This document shows positions 54,891-61,717 of a stretch of 64,000 nt of DNA, in pieces. Under the pieces are notes generated by a model. It saw only the letters and a list, made by a program, of their open reading frames with translations, did not search any database and was not told the origin of the DNA. The translations under genes and the position numbers were made by a program. Within the stretch, counting starts at the first letter, position 1, and every line of letters begins with the position of its first letter. Source of the DNA: Pirellulaceae bacterium (lineage in GTDB: Bacteria; Planctomycetota; Planctomycetia; Pirellulales; Pirellulaceae); NCBI GenBank assembly GCA_018402565.1, contig JAGYIQ010000008.1, forward strand, positions 40,001-104,000. The letters are read 5' to 3'.

Positions 54891-54950
54891 TGCGGCAGGC
54901 GTCAATTGCCGGAACGGCCCTGTGGGTGCTGCGGACAATTGGCTCCTGAG
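54891..54950. repeat. Fragment of MITE family A
   Basis: GGCAGGCGTCAATTGCCGGA and the following block GGGTGCTGC match the inner half of the elements at 1186 and 15242 in opposite orientation; both ends are missing. Confidence 0.6.
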
Positions 54951-55212
54951 GCCTGTGCAGCATCCTAAGATTTGGTTGCGACTTAGCTCCAGCCTTGCGA
55001 CCGTTACCGAAGACATTCGGCTATCCTGGCCGGGGTTGGGACTCGGAAGCGAGCGATCCTTGCCGCTGGTCTGGCAGGAAAAAACACACGGATCTGGGTG
55101 GCGGTCAATAAGAAATCGCGAAAAACGGGTGTTTTCGCGGGAGAAAGCCGGTTTTCTCACCTTGGCTTTTGCATCCTACCAATTTGGCTCAGTTTTGAAC
55201 CAATTCTGAAAG

Positions 55213-55285
55213 CTCCCCCGCCAGGGCTCGAACCTGGGACACGCGGATTAACAGTCCGCTGCTCTACCGACTGAGCTACAGGGGA
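55213..55285 (-). tRNA. tRNA-Asn(GTT)
   Basis: A 73-nt cloverleaf: acceptor TCCCCTG/CGGGGGA (one G-U), D-arm GCTC-AGTCGGTA-GAGC, anticodon stem GCGGA/TCCGC with loop CTGTTAA (GTT), T-arm CCAGG-TTCGAGC-CCTGG, discriminator G. No encoded CCA. The 3' half is repeated on the other strand at 55611-55651. Confidence 0.95.
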
Positions 55286-55359
55286 ATAGATTGTCCGGAC
55301 AGGATACCGATTGTTGGCCCCTTGGTCAAGAGCACCTGAGCCGGCAAAAGGTTCATCTC

Positions 55360-55421
55360 GGAGGGACCCGCGTGGATTAATCCCGACAGGTCGGCAGTCT
55401 ACCGACCGAGCTAAATGGGGA
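55360..55421 (-). pseudogene. Decayed tRNA-Asn copy
   Basis: On the minus strand TCCCCAT-TTA-GCTC-GGTCGGTA-GACT keeps the acceptor 5' side and D-arm of tRNA-Asn. The anticodon region is replaced by a palindrome-containing stretch (CCGACCTGTCGGGA) before TTAATCC, and there is no T-arm. Confidence 0.55.
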
Positions 55422-55573
55422 TATCGAACGACTATACTGGCAAATCCCGTCCTCCAGTCGCGAGCCCTTTGGCCCGTACACGGCTGCCCCCGCTTTGGCC
55501 CCCGCGCGGCCTCAAAGGGCAATCTTAACGATCTGAGACCCCGCCGACAGACCGGATATGAATCCACTTGCGT

Positions 55574-55651
55574 GGTGGCTCAGTCGGTAGAGCAGTCCCG
55601 ACGTGTCGGGATTAATCCGCGTGTCCCAGGTTCGAGCCCTGGCGGGGGAGC
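55574..55651 (+). pseudogene. tRNA-Asn-derived gene with palindromic insert in anticodon arm
   Basis: D-arm GCTCAGTCGGTAGAGC and the whole 3' half from TTAATCCGCG to GGGGGAG equal those of tRNA-Asn. CGGACTG of the anticodon arm is replaced by TCCCGA-CGTG-TCGGGA (55596-55611), and the 5' acceptor strand no longer pairs. A clear terminator follows at 55701, so it may still be transcribed. Confidence 0.65.
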
Positions 55652-55700
55652 TAAGATTTTTGGCTCGGAAAGAGCCTGTTAACCAGTTAACACAGAAAGT

Positions 55701-55725
55701 CGAGAGCCAATGCTCTCGGCTTTTT
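55701..55725 (+). terminator. Rho-independent terminator
   Basis: CGAGAGC-CAAT-GCTCTCG with GC then TTTTT; 50 bases after the tRNA-Asn-derived copy on the same strand. Confidence 0.8.
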
Positions 55726-55795
55726 GCGTTAAGTGCCGGCTTTTCAGGGGTTTACGACGATTCGGGTCGAGCGGTGTCAGTTTTAGTTCCGAACC

Positions 55796-55932
55796 GGTTG
55801 CTCTCGATCTTCCGCGAGCAACCATGGACCTGGGGCTCGGACCCCGGGAGCAACCCTTTCGAACTCTCTGACTCTCTGGTTAACAAGCGTTGTTACTTAA
55901 CAACCCGGTTGCTCTCGCACCCCGGGAGCAAC
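55796..55932. repeat. Repeated GGTTGCTC/GAGCAACC hairpins
   Basis: GGTTGCTC pairs with GAGCAACC at 55796-55823 and again (GTTGCTC/GAGCAAC) at 55908-55932, with an extra half site GAGCAACC at 55848-55855. It lies just upstream of the three-gene MBL cassette and may hold its control region or be a small mobile repeat. Confidence 0.6.
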
Positions 55933-56032
55933 TATGATTTTAGGGGGGAGTGAGTGGCGAAGCCAACGGTCGCAAGGATTGATTTAAGTCCGAAGCCCAC
56001 GAGAATTTAGGTTTACTGAGGAATCGCCAGCA

Positions 56033-56707
56033 ATGCAGCTAACACGACAACCTGAGCTTGAAGTGCATTCAGTTGTCGCGTTGGGCGAATTCAATCCGAT
56101 GATATTTCATCCTTCGTGGTTTTCGCAAAATGAACTGCTGCCACCCGAGGAAACCGACGAAGCTGAATCACCTATCGTGACCAGAGAGATTTCGACATTC
56201 ACTGTCAGCGATATTCATGTTCAAGTTGAGCAAGGAAGGTTCGGCTTGACAACCAAGAACTCTGCAAAAACACCGTTGTTAAGGGACCTTGCCATTGGCT
56301 GTTTCACACTGCTGGAACACACGCCGCTGAATGCAATGGGGCTCAATCTAGATTACGATTTTGAGATGCGAACAATAGATGAGTGGCATGCGGTTGGGAA
56401 TCGCCTTGCCCCAAAAAGTGCGTGGTCAAACATTCTTGAAAACCCTGGGATGCGGGCGATTGTAATGGAAGGCAAGCGAACTGGCTGCTCGGCTGACCAG
56501 ATCCACATTCGAGTTCAACCATCTAACCGAGCTGGGCAAGGCATTTATGTTGCGGTCAATCAACACTACATTCTACACGCGACGAACCGTAAAACGGTTC
56601 GTCAACGAAATGTCGAAGCGCTGCGGATTCTAAAGGAAGACTGGAACTCATTTAGGCATTACGCCTCAGAAGCAGCGTCGTCAATTATTGCCGGGCCAAT
56701 CGCTTAG
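56033..56707 (+). CDS. Hypothetical protein, first gene of MBL cassette
   Basis: 224 residues, no signal peptide or membrane segment, so cytoplasmic. Weak likeness to sporadically distributed TIGR04255-type proteins in its C-terminal half (IHIRVQPSNRAGQGIYVAVN, LRILKEDWNSFRHYA), not firm enough for a name. Codon use is less GC-biased than in the core genes. The stop lies 14 bases before the next start, so the two are probably one operon. Confidence 0.6.
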   Translation: MQLTRQPELEVHSVVALGEFNPMIFHPSWFSQNELLPPEETDEAESPIVTREISTFTVSDIHVQVEQGRFGLTTKNSAKTPLLRDLAIGCFTLLEHTPLNAMGLNLDYDFEMRTIDEWHAVGNRLAPKSAWSNILENPGMRAIVMEGKRTGCSADQIHIRVQPSNRAGQGIYVAVNQHYILHATNRKTVRQRNVEALRILKEDWNSFRHYASEAASSIIAGPIA

Positions 56708-56720
56708 AGAGTACTTCATC

Positions 56721-57284
56721 ATGAGCCTAACGCTAAATCAAACGGACACCGGCATTCACGATCGCGAACTGGATGTTCGGACGCTTTCGCTACATCCCAA
56801 CGAGTGGTTTCCTCCGGACCGCAAAGACGATGCGACGCATTCAACCGCATTGGAGCTAGACAGTGCGAAACTACAGATTGGAACTACTCGTATATTGCCA
56901 TCCGCCTTTGGGACACCGATTCGGAAGTCATCCCTCGGCGTAAAACTTTCTGGCCACCGCTTTAAAGTGCTTCAGCAGTGGGAATGCATTGTAACCGCAG
57001 TTCAGGACGACTGCGTCTGCTGCGAAATGCATGATCTCAGTGTTGAGTCCAACCCAATTGAGTACGCTGAGGTTCTCGTTGAGGAGTTCAGTGAATACGA
57101 CCGACCAATACTGACTGAAGGATCGGTTTTCTATTGGAGTGTAGGCTACATTCAAAAAGCGAACGGACAGATTAGAAAGAGCTCTGAATTGCGAGTCCGA
57201 AGGATGCCATCCCTTACGTCCTCGCAGAAAGTTGAAATTGCAAGAAAGGTTGGCCAACTTCGTGATCTCATCAGCAATGAGTGA
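56721..57284 (+). CDS. Hypothetical protein, second gene of MBL cassette
   Basis: 187 residues from ATG 56721; a start 11 codons upstream would overlap the preceding gene. Cytoplasmic, beta-rich (FKVLQQWECIVTAVQDDCVC, PILTEGSVFYWSVGYIQKAN), with a short Cys pair DDCVCCEMH near residue 100. No family recognised. Its stop overlaps the start of the MBL-fold gene by 8 bases, indicating coupled translation. Confidence 0.58.
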   Translation: MSLTLNQTDTGIHDRELDVRTLSLHPNEWFPPDRKDDATHSTALELDSAKLQIGTTRILPSAFGTPIRKSSLGVKLSGHRFKVLQQWECIVTAVQDDCVCCEMHDLSVESNPIEYAEVLVEEFSEYDRPILTEGSVFYWSVGYIQKANGQIRKSSELRVRRMPSLTSSQKVEIARKVGQLRDLISNE

Positions 57285-58386
57285 CACGGCGTTGGTCGCG
57301 CCGCAACCTCACGAATTAGACGTCGTTGTTTTTGGGCCAGGTGTGGGAGAGAGCATACTTCTGCACCTCGGAGAAAACGATTGGTTCGTGATAGACTCCT
57401 GTAAGTTTCCCGGAGAAAAAACTCCGGCCGCGCTAAAATATCTCTCTTCGATTGGCGTTGATCCGTCCGTTTCCGTCAAACGCATTCTGGCTACCCATTG
57501 GCATGATGACCACATAAAGGGTTTAGGGGACATCGTCCGGGAATGTCCCAATGCTAGGTTCGCGATGTCGGGAGCCTTAGCAGGCGAACAGTTCTTCCAA
57601 TTGGTGCTTGAGGTGGAGGCAAGCAATAGGCTCGTGAGCGGCTCTTCGTCCGCAACTGAATTTGCGGACATCCTCGAAGAGCTACGCCGTCGCGGACAGC
57701 GTATCGCATACCCGGATTTCTACGCACAGGACGCAATGGTTCTGTTCAAGGACGGTGGATATGGAAAGACAGCGTTTGTCCAGGCCGTGAGTCCTTCATC
57801 TGCGACGGTTACCCATGCGATGGCGGACGTTGCGTCAAAAATTATGACGACTGGCGGGGTACGAAGATTTCGGCACCCTGCGCCAAACGACTTGTCAGTT
57901 GCAGTGCACGTACGAGTCGGTGGATTAAGTCTCCTGCTGGGAAGTGATCTCGAAAACACCGATGACGCTGCCTTTGGCTGGAAGGCAGTGCTCGTTTCGC
58001 CATCTTTACCATTCGGAAAGAGCCAGGTTTTTAAAGTTGCTCATCATGGTTCGTCGAATGCCGACCACAATGATGTCTGGGCGACCTTGCTTGGTGCTGA
58101 TCCAGTTTCAGTTGTAACCCCGTTTTCTCGGCTGGCTCAGCCGCTCCCAAGCGAGTCAGATATTGAAAGAATCAAGCGATGCACTCGCAATCTGCTTTGC
58201 ACGACTTGGCCACCTTCGGTCAAACCGCCTAAACGCCGTGGCGTTGATAAACTCGTGGAAACTGCCACGAAAACACGATGGGCGATGAATCGCAAGCCGG
58301 GGTTTGTACGGATTCGGATTGACTTGTCCACACAGACGATCGAAAGTCCGAAAATTCAAACATTTGGTAGCGCCTGCTACCTTTAG
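57277..58386 (+). CDS. Metallo-beta-lactamase-fold hydrolase (ComEC-like MBL domain)
   Basis: 369 residues from ATG 57277, overlapping the upstream gene by 8 bases. The metal motif HWHDDH is at residues 74-79, a later LLLGSDLENTD supplies the bridging Asp, and VAHHGSSNADH supplies the final His, the pattern of the stand-alone ComEC/Rec2-type MBL domain. No membrane helices. It would be a zinc-dependent nuclease or phosphodiesterase in the cytoplasm. It is the only predicted enzyme of the three-gene set, which sits between tRNA-Asn and a tRNA array. Confidence 0.82.
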   Translation: MSDTALVAPQPHELDVVVFGPGVGESILLHLGENDWFVIDSCKFPGEKTPAALKYLSSIGVDPSVSVKRILATHWHDDHIKGLGDIVRECPNARFAMSGALAGEQFFQLVLEVEASNRLVSGSSSATEFADILEELRRRGQRIAYPDFYAQDAMVLFKDGGYGKTAFVQAVSPSSATVTHAMADVASKIMTTGGVRRFRHPAPNDLSVAVHVRVGGLSLLLGSDLENTDDAAFGWKAVLVSPSLPFGKSQVFKVAHHGSSNADHNDVWATLLGADPVSVVTPFSRLAQPLPSESDIERIKRCTRNLLCTTWPPSVKPPKRRGVDKLVETATKTRWAMNRKPGFVRIRIDLSTQTIESPKIQTFGSACYL

Positions 58387-59160
58387 TCGCTCTTCCTAAG
58401 CTCAGGACGTACACCGATCACTCAGTAAATCGCATCGATTCAACATTCTCCGCCAACTCGCTCGTCCGCCCGGTGGGTAAACAATAGAGGCCGCGTCGGC
58501 CACGAACCTGCCCCCAGACATCGCCGCGATTAGTGGCTGTTCTCTTGCGGAGATTTTTACGACAACCAACTGCGCTGAAACATCGCGCACGTCCGACGAG
58601 CAGTGACGTTTCGACGTCGCATCGGTCCTGGTAGCGGGAATTCTGCGGATCCGGGAGCGGCAGTCGCTACATGCGGCCAAATTGGGGAAAATCCGAGCAA
58701 TTTCCCGTCCGTTGTCCTTGAGCTTACCGGCGAAACTTGCTCAGAGTGATGCACGGTTGTTAAAGTACCGCGGCCAGATCGATTCCCAATAACACTATTT
58801 CGCCACATTGCAGGGGGACGCTTAGCAAAACCACGGGGGCGAATCTAAGTTGAGCCCGATCTACTTTACGAATCTCCGTGTTTGGTTCGAAATTTGATGA
58901 TTCGCGCGAACCGATTCAATCTCCAAGCGTCTAACCCTACAGGCCGTAGCCCATTCGGGTGCGGACGATAGAACCTGGCAAGCCATCAAACACCGGAAAC
59001 GGAACCATGTCCTCAATACGGCCGAATGACCTCAGGTCAACATTGACCGAACGAATGAAGGAACAGGCGAGTAGGATCGCGTCGCCAAACGCGAATCGGC
59101 GATCCTTTTGTCCACAGCGGAGGTGACACTCGGCGGTACTAACGCAGCGACGTTGGCCAG
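58387..59160. other. Gap of about 770 bp, no assigned gene
   Basis: No convincing protein gene: a 79-codon minus-strand frame (58937-59176) and others lack start sites and family marks. The region ends in a strong plus-strand terminator at 59161, so an untranslated transcript or a lost gene may have occupied it. Confidence 0.4.
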
Positions 59161-59193
59161 CCCGGTGTGACTCCAAGTGACACCGGGTTTTTT
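59161..59193 (+). terminator. Rho-independent terminator before tRNA array
   Basis: CCCGGTGT pairs with ACACCGGG (8 bp, plus an inner ACT/AGT) and is followed by six T. It insulates the tRNA array from whatever is transcribed upstream. Confidence 0.85.
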
Positions 59194-59228
59194 CGTGCCT
59201 ATTTCCTACGTCTGACTGACAGACAGAA

Positions 59229-59300
59229 GGACTGGTAGCTGAGACGGTCTAGCAGCGGTTTGAAGAACCGCGGACGAGGGTTCGAGCACCTCCCAGTCCA
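59229..59300 (+). tRNA. tRNA-Phe(GAA), divergent
   Basis: 72 nt: acceptor GGACTGG/CCAGTCC perfect, D-arm GCTG/TAGC, anticodon stem GCGGT/ACCGC with loop TTGAAGA (GAA), T-arm GAGGG-TTCGAGC-ACCTC with the last pair lost. The acceptor differs from usual bacterial tRNA-Phe (which start GCC). Confidence 0.75.
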
Positions 59301-59337
59301 CTGAGCAGCGGAGCAATAGAACAACGCAAACAATCAC

Positions 59338-59410
59338 GGCTCGTTTGACTTCTGGTGAGGTCGCTGGTCTTTCAAGCCGGCTAGGTCGGGTTCAAATCCC
59401 ACACGAGTCA
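59338..59410 (+). tRNA. tRNA-Glu(TTC), divergent
   Basis: 73 nt: acceptor GGCTCGT/ACGAGTC (one G-U), D-arm GACT/GGTC, anticodon stem CTGGT/GCCGG with loop CTTTCAA (TTC). The T-loop TTCAAAT is intact but only three T-stem pairs form. Foldable but weakened. Confidence 0.6.
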
Positions 59411-59425
59411 CTGATAGGAACAAAT

Positions 59426-59493
59426 GGGCTTGCCGACGGGTCGGCGCTTTGACTTGCACTCAAGGCTTCAGGGTTCAACTCCCTGCTGGTCCA
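59426..59493 (+). tRNA. tRNA-Ala(TGC)-like with hairpin in place of D-arm
   Basis: 68 nt: T-arm CAGGG-TTCAACT-CCCTG perfect, anticodon loop CTTGCAC (TGC) on a 6-bp stem, acceptor GGGCTTG/CTGGTCC with G-U pairs and one mismatch. The D-arm is a tight GCCGA-CGGG-TCGGC hairpin with no D-loop GG. Function doubtful. Confidence 0.5.
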
Positions 59494-59509
59494 CTGACAG
59501 AACAACGAG

Positions 59510-59581
59510 CGGGCGTGAAGTGTAATGGCTGGCACAGATCGTCAGGGGCGATCGAGAGCGGTTCGATTCCGACACACCCGA
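59510..59581 (+). tRNA. tRNA-like gene, anticodon read as AGG
   Basis: 72 nt: acceptor CGGGCGT/ACACCCG with one mismatch, D-arm resembling Gln/Asn-type (GTGTAATGGCTGGCAC), anticodon stem GATCG/CGATC with loop TCAGGGG lacking U33, T-loop TTCGATT on a poor stem. Probably decaying; amino acid not assigned with confidence. Confidence 0.4.
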
Positions 59582-59592
59582 CTTAAGGAGAT

Positions 59593-59664
59593 GGTAGTCG
59601 AGGGCTGGTGGCCCATACCCGGCTGATAACCGAGTCGCGCTGAGTTCGATTCTCAGGTCTACCA
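59593..59664 (+). tRNA. tRNA-Ile(GAT), divergent
   Basis: 72 nt: acceptor GGTAGTC/GTCTACC with one mismatch, D-stem GGGC/GCCC with a five-base loop, anticodon loop CTGATAA (GAT), T-arm CTGAG-TTCGATT-CTCAG perfect, discriminator A. Confidence 0.65.
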
Positions 59665-59697
59665 CTGCCGCAGGTTCGATTCCTTCCACGCCAACTG
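59665..59697 (+). pseudogene. tRNA 3' fragment
   Basis: Only a T-arm (GCAGG-TTCGATT-CCTTC, one mismatch) and an acceptor 3' strand CACGCCA remain between the Ile and Lys genes; no matching 5' half. Confidence 0.5.
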
Positions 59698-59715
59698 GGA
59701 CGACAAAACACAAAT

Positions 59716-59788
59716 GGGATTGTGGCAGACAGGGTAATGCGCCGGACTCTTAATCCGGTCGATGTGGGTTCGATGCCCACCGATCCCA
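59716..59788 (+). tRNA. tRNA-Lys(CTT)
   Basis: 73 nt: acceptor GGGATTG/CGATCCC (one G-U), D-arm GCA/TGC with GGGTAA in the loop, anticodon stem CCGGA/TCCGG with loop CTCTTAA (CTT), T-arm GTGGG-TTCGATG-CCCAC perfect. Among the best-preserved in the array. Confidence 0.85.
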
Positions 59789-59893
59789 CTTTTGAAGTGA
59801 GAATTGAGAAGTGAGAAGTGTGAAAATTTCACACCTCAGGCTTCAAACTTTGCACTTCTCCGATCTTTGACCATTTGGTTGAGCCAGCAAAAG

Positions 59894-59964
59894 GCGTCCA
59901 TGGTGTAGTGGTAACCCATCTCCTTGCCAAGGAGGAATTGCGAGTTCGATTCTCGCTGGACGCT
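59894..59964 (+). tRNA. tRNA-Gly(GCC)
   Basis: 71 nt: acceptor GCGTCCA/TGGACGC perfect, D-arm GGT/ACC with TAGTGGTA, anticodon stem TCTCC/GGAGG with loop TTGCCAA (GCC), T-arm GCGAG-TTCGATT-CTCGC perfect. Confidence 0.88.
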
Positions 59965-60012
59965 CTTCCGTTATCAGGCTGTGTTTGATTGAGTTCGACT
60001 CTCAATAGCGTC
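59965..60012 (+). pseudogene. tRNA 3' fragment
   Basis: A perfect T-arm TTGAG-TTCGACT-CTCAA and TAGCGTC acceptor-like tail without a recognisable 5' half, between the Gly and Asp genes. Confidence 0.5.
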
Positions 60013-60023
60013 TCTTTTGTTTC

Positions 60024-60098
60024 GGCCCATTGGTCCAGCCTGGAGTGGACGCCGCCCTGTCACGGCGGAGATCACCGGTTCAAATCCGGTATGGGTCG
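60024..60098 (+). tRNA. tRNA-Asp(GTC)
   Basis: 75 nt: acceptor GGCCCAT/ATGGGTC (one G-U), D-stem GTCC/GGAC, anticodon stem CCGCC/GGCGG with loop CTGTCAC (GTC), T-arm ACCGG-TTCAAAT-CCGGT perfect, discriminator G as expected for Asp. Confidence 0.88.
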
Positions 60099-60110
60099 CT
60101 TGAATCAACG

Positions 60111-60165
60111 GGTGTGGTACGCCAATCCCGATGAATCGGGACGCGGCTTGTCTTAGGAACAAGTG
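60111..60165 (+). pseudogene. tRNA-Leu(TAG) 5' fragment with palindromic insert
   Basis: GGTGTGGTACGCC resembles a bacterial tRNA-Leu 5' part. The anticodon arm CTTGT-CTTAGGA-ACAAG gives TAG. A TCCCGA-TGAA-TCGGGA palindrome (60126-60141) sits between them, and no T-arm or acceptor partner follows. Confidence 0.5.
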
Positions 60166-60379
60166 ATTGAGGTCCATGAAGGAGGCGTTACATGATGGCA
60201 AGTCGTTGGGAGGGAACACTAATCTTCGCTGATCTACGCTGATCTGTGATGGTTCAGCTACGGCTGACGCGCGATGTTCCAGCCGCGATTTTAGCGTTCA
60301 CAAGTTGCTGCGATTGACTGAAAATTAGAGTTTCGGCTGTCCAAAGAGCGAACGTCGTGGTTTGGACCACGCCAATCGC

Positions 60380-60700
60380 TCAGGGCGTTGAAGCTATTTC
60401 TCGTGTTCGCCCTATCCAGCCCTCGGCAGGCTTCCAGAGCATGTCGAAGGCATCTCCCGAACCTGCTGCCAGTGCGGGTGGCATCAGGAAATCGGCAAGG
60501 TGACCTGCAAGCTCACTTAAGCTCATATCTTCTCCGCTGAGGCCGCTCTTTTTCAAAAACGCATTCCATTGTATTGACTTCAGCCTCTCAAGTGCAAATC
60601 GGACTAATACCAGGTCGAAGGCTTCGCTGTTCCTTTTCGCATAATTCAGCAACCTTGCCTTGATCGATACGGCCATGTCTCGCGGTTGCTTTTTCCTCAT
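60380..60700 (-). pseudogene. AbiEii-type toxin, internally deleted
   Basis: From ATG 60698-60700 the product keeps the AbiEii N-terminus (SIKARLLNYAKRNSEAFDLV) and a C-terminal part (LKKSGLSGEDMSLSELAGHL, DFLMPPALAA). The nucleotidyltransferase core of about 150 residues with GS-x-DxD is missing, leaving 106 residues in frame. Start and antitoxin stop overlap as ATGA. The toxin is probably inactive; the short product might still be made. Confidence 0.7.
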
Positions 60701-61299
60701 GCTGTAGCCTCTAGATAGGGTCGTATCACATTGGCCATGCGACATGCCTTGGCCGCTTCCCAAAGCTGGTCGACGGTCGCCTTGCGCGAACGACGGCAAT
60801 CCTTGAGTGCCTCGATGGCTACATCGAGGCCAAGCTTGTTGCGATACTTAAAGCAGTCGGCAACTGTCTTGGCAGCCGAGTATACCGAAATTGTGACGCC
60901 TTCGATTTTTCGCTGTTCGATGCCGAACGATCTTGCCTCGCCAGAGAATCGTACAATCCGAAGGGGGGGATAGCTGATCTGTGGTTTTCGATCTCTTTCG
61001 CCGATCGCTAGCCACACTTCAAAGGGCGACTGTGTGGTGAGGTCATGAATTCGCAGGGCGCTAAGCAGGCAGACGGTGGCATTCGGTGAAAGCTTGCAAG
61101 CTTCTACAATCGATCGAAACTCGCTTGGCTCCGATCCCGGAAGCGTGTACAGCCCACGCCCAGGACGCTCGAGAGTCCCTTGTTGGTAGAGCCAGTTGAG
61201 GTAGGAGCCGGCGATCCCGATCGCCTCGGCGTCGCGTGGCCGAACGACTTCCATACGTTTGAAAAGCCCTAGTACCTGTTCTTTTTTTGTAGCAGTCAT
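60697..61299 (-). CDS. AbiEi-family antitoxin (winged helix)
   Basis: 200 residues from ATG 61297-61299; an ATG 13 codons upstream is also open but overlaps the likely operator. N-terminal winged helix (VLGLFKRMEVVRPRDAEAIG, YLNWLYQQGTLERPGRGLYT, the usual RGLY block) and the C-terminal antitoxin domain (VCLLSALRIHDLTTQSPFEV, TISVYSAAKTVADCFKYRNK). In type IV AbiE systems this protein represses the operon and neutralises AbiEii. It overlaps the decayed toxin gene by ATGA. Confidence 0.88.
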   Translation of the reverse strand: MTATKKEQVLGLFKRMEVVRPRDAEAIGIAGSYLNWLYQQGTLERPGRGLYTLPGSEPSEFRSIVEACKLSPNATVCLLSALRIHDLTTQSPFEVWLAIGERDRKPQISYPPLRIVRFSGEARSFGIEQRKIEGVTISVYSAAKTVADCFKYRNKLGLDVAIEALKDCRRSRKATVDQLWEAAKACRMANVIRPYLEATA

Positions 61300-61309
61300 T
61301 TTTTGACTA

Positions 61310-61337
61310 TGTCGGGAGATGTTGTTAAGTCCTGACA
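61310..61337. promoter_or_regulatory. Inverted repeat, possible AbiEi operator
   Basis: TGTCGGG (61310-61316) and CCTGACA (61331-61337) form an inverted repeat with one mismatch and a 14-base gap just upstream of the antitoxin ATG. AbiEi proteins are known to bind inverted repeats in their own promoter. Confidence 0.5.
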
Positions 61338-61717
61338 TATTCTAAATCAGGCTGATACATCGCTGCAACCCCGGGGCTTTACGTGTCGGGATGAATGTGT
61401 CGCAATCTAAACAATGAGCATCAATGATAATGATCGAGATCAGTGGGCGACGGCAGTTCCGAAGCGTGGCAAGTTTGAGTGAATTGATGAGATTGTCCGC
61501 CTGAAGGCGGGACTACAAAAGGTTCCAGCTACGCTGCTGATTGAGACCGATTGGCACGTTTTGCCCGGGGCATGCTCAACAAACAAGCGGCGGCTTCGAA
61601 CGCGAGTACCCTCCCGATTCATCGGGAGGGAGTACCCTCGTACGAAAACGAATCAGCTGACGATCTTGCGATAAGTCGGCAAACGATCTTAGGTGGAACG
61701 CCACGAACCAGCGAGAG
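61338..61717. other. Gap with a perfect 10-bp hairpin
   Basis: No gene. CCCTCCCGAT/ATCGGGAGGG at 61609-61630 is a perfect hairpin containing the CCGA-N4-TCGG core that also occurs in tRNA-like loci at 55381, 55596, 59432 and 60126; it is flanked by direct repeats GAGTACCCTC. Confidence 0.6.

Noticed and set aside
58937..59176. 79-codon minus-strand frame
   Set aside because: Overlaps the terminator hairpin and has no ribosome-binding site or homolog that I recognise.
59468..60219. Several 60-80 codon minus-strand frames with GIEPT-like phrases
   Set aside because: These are translations of tRNA T-arms read backward, a known source of spurious proteins.
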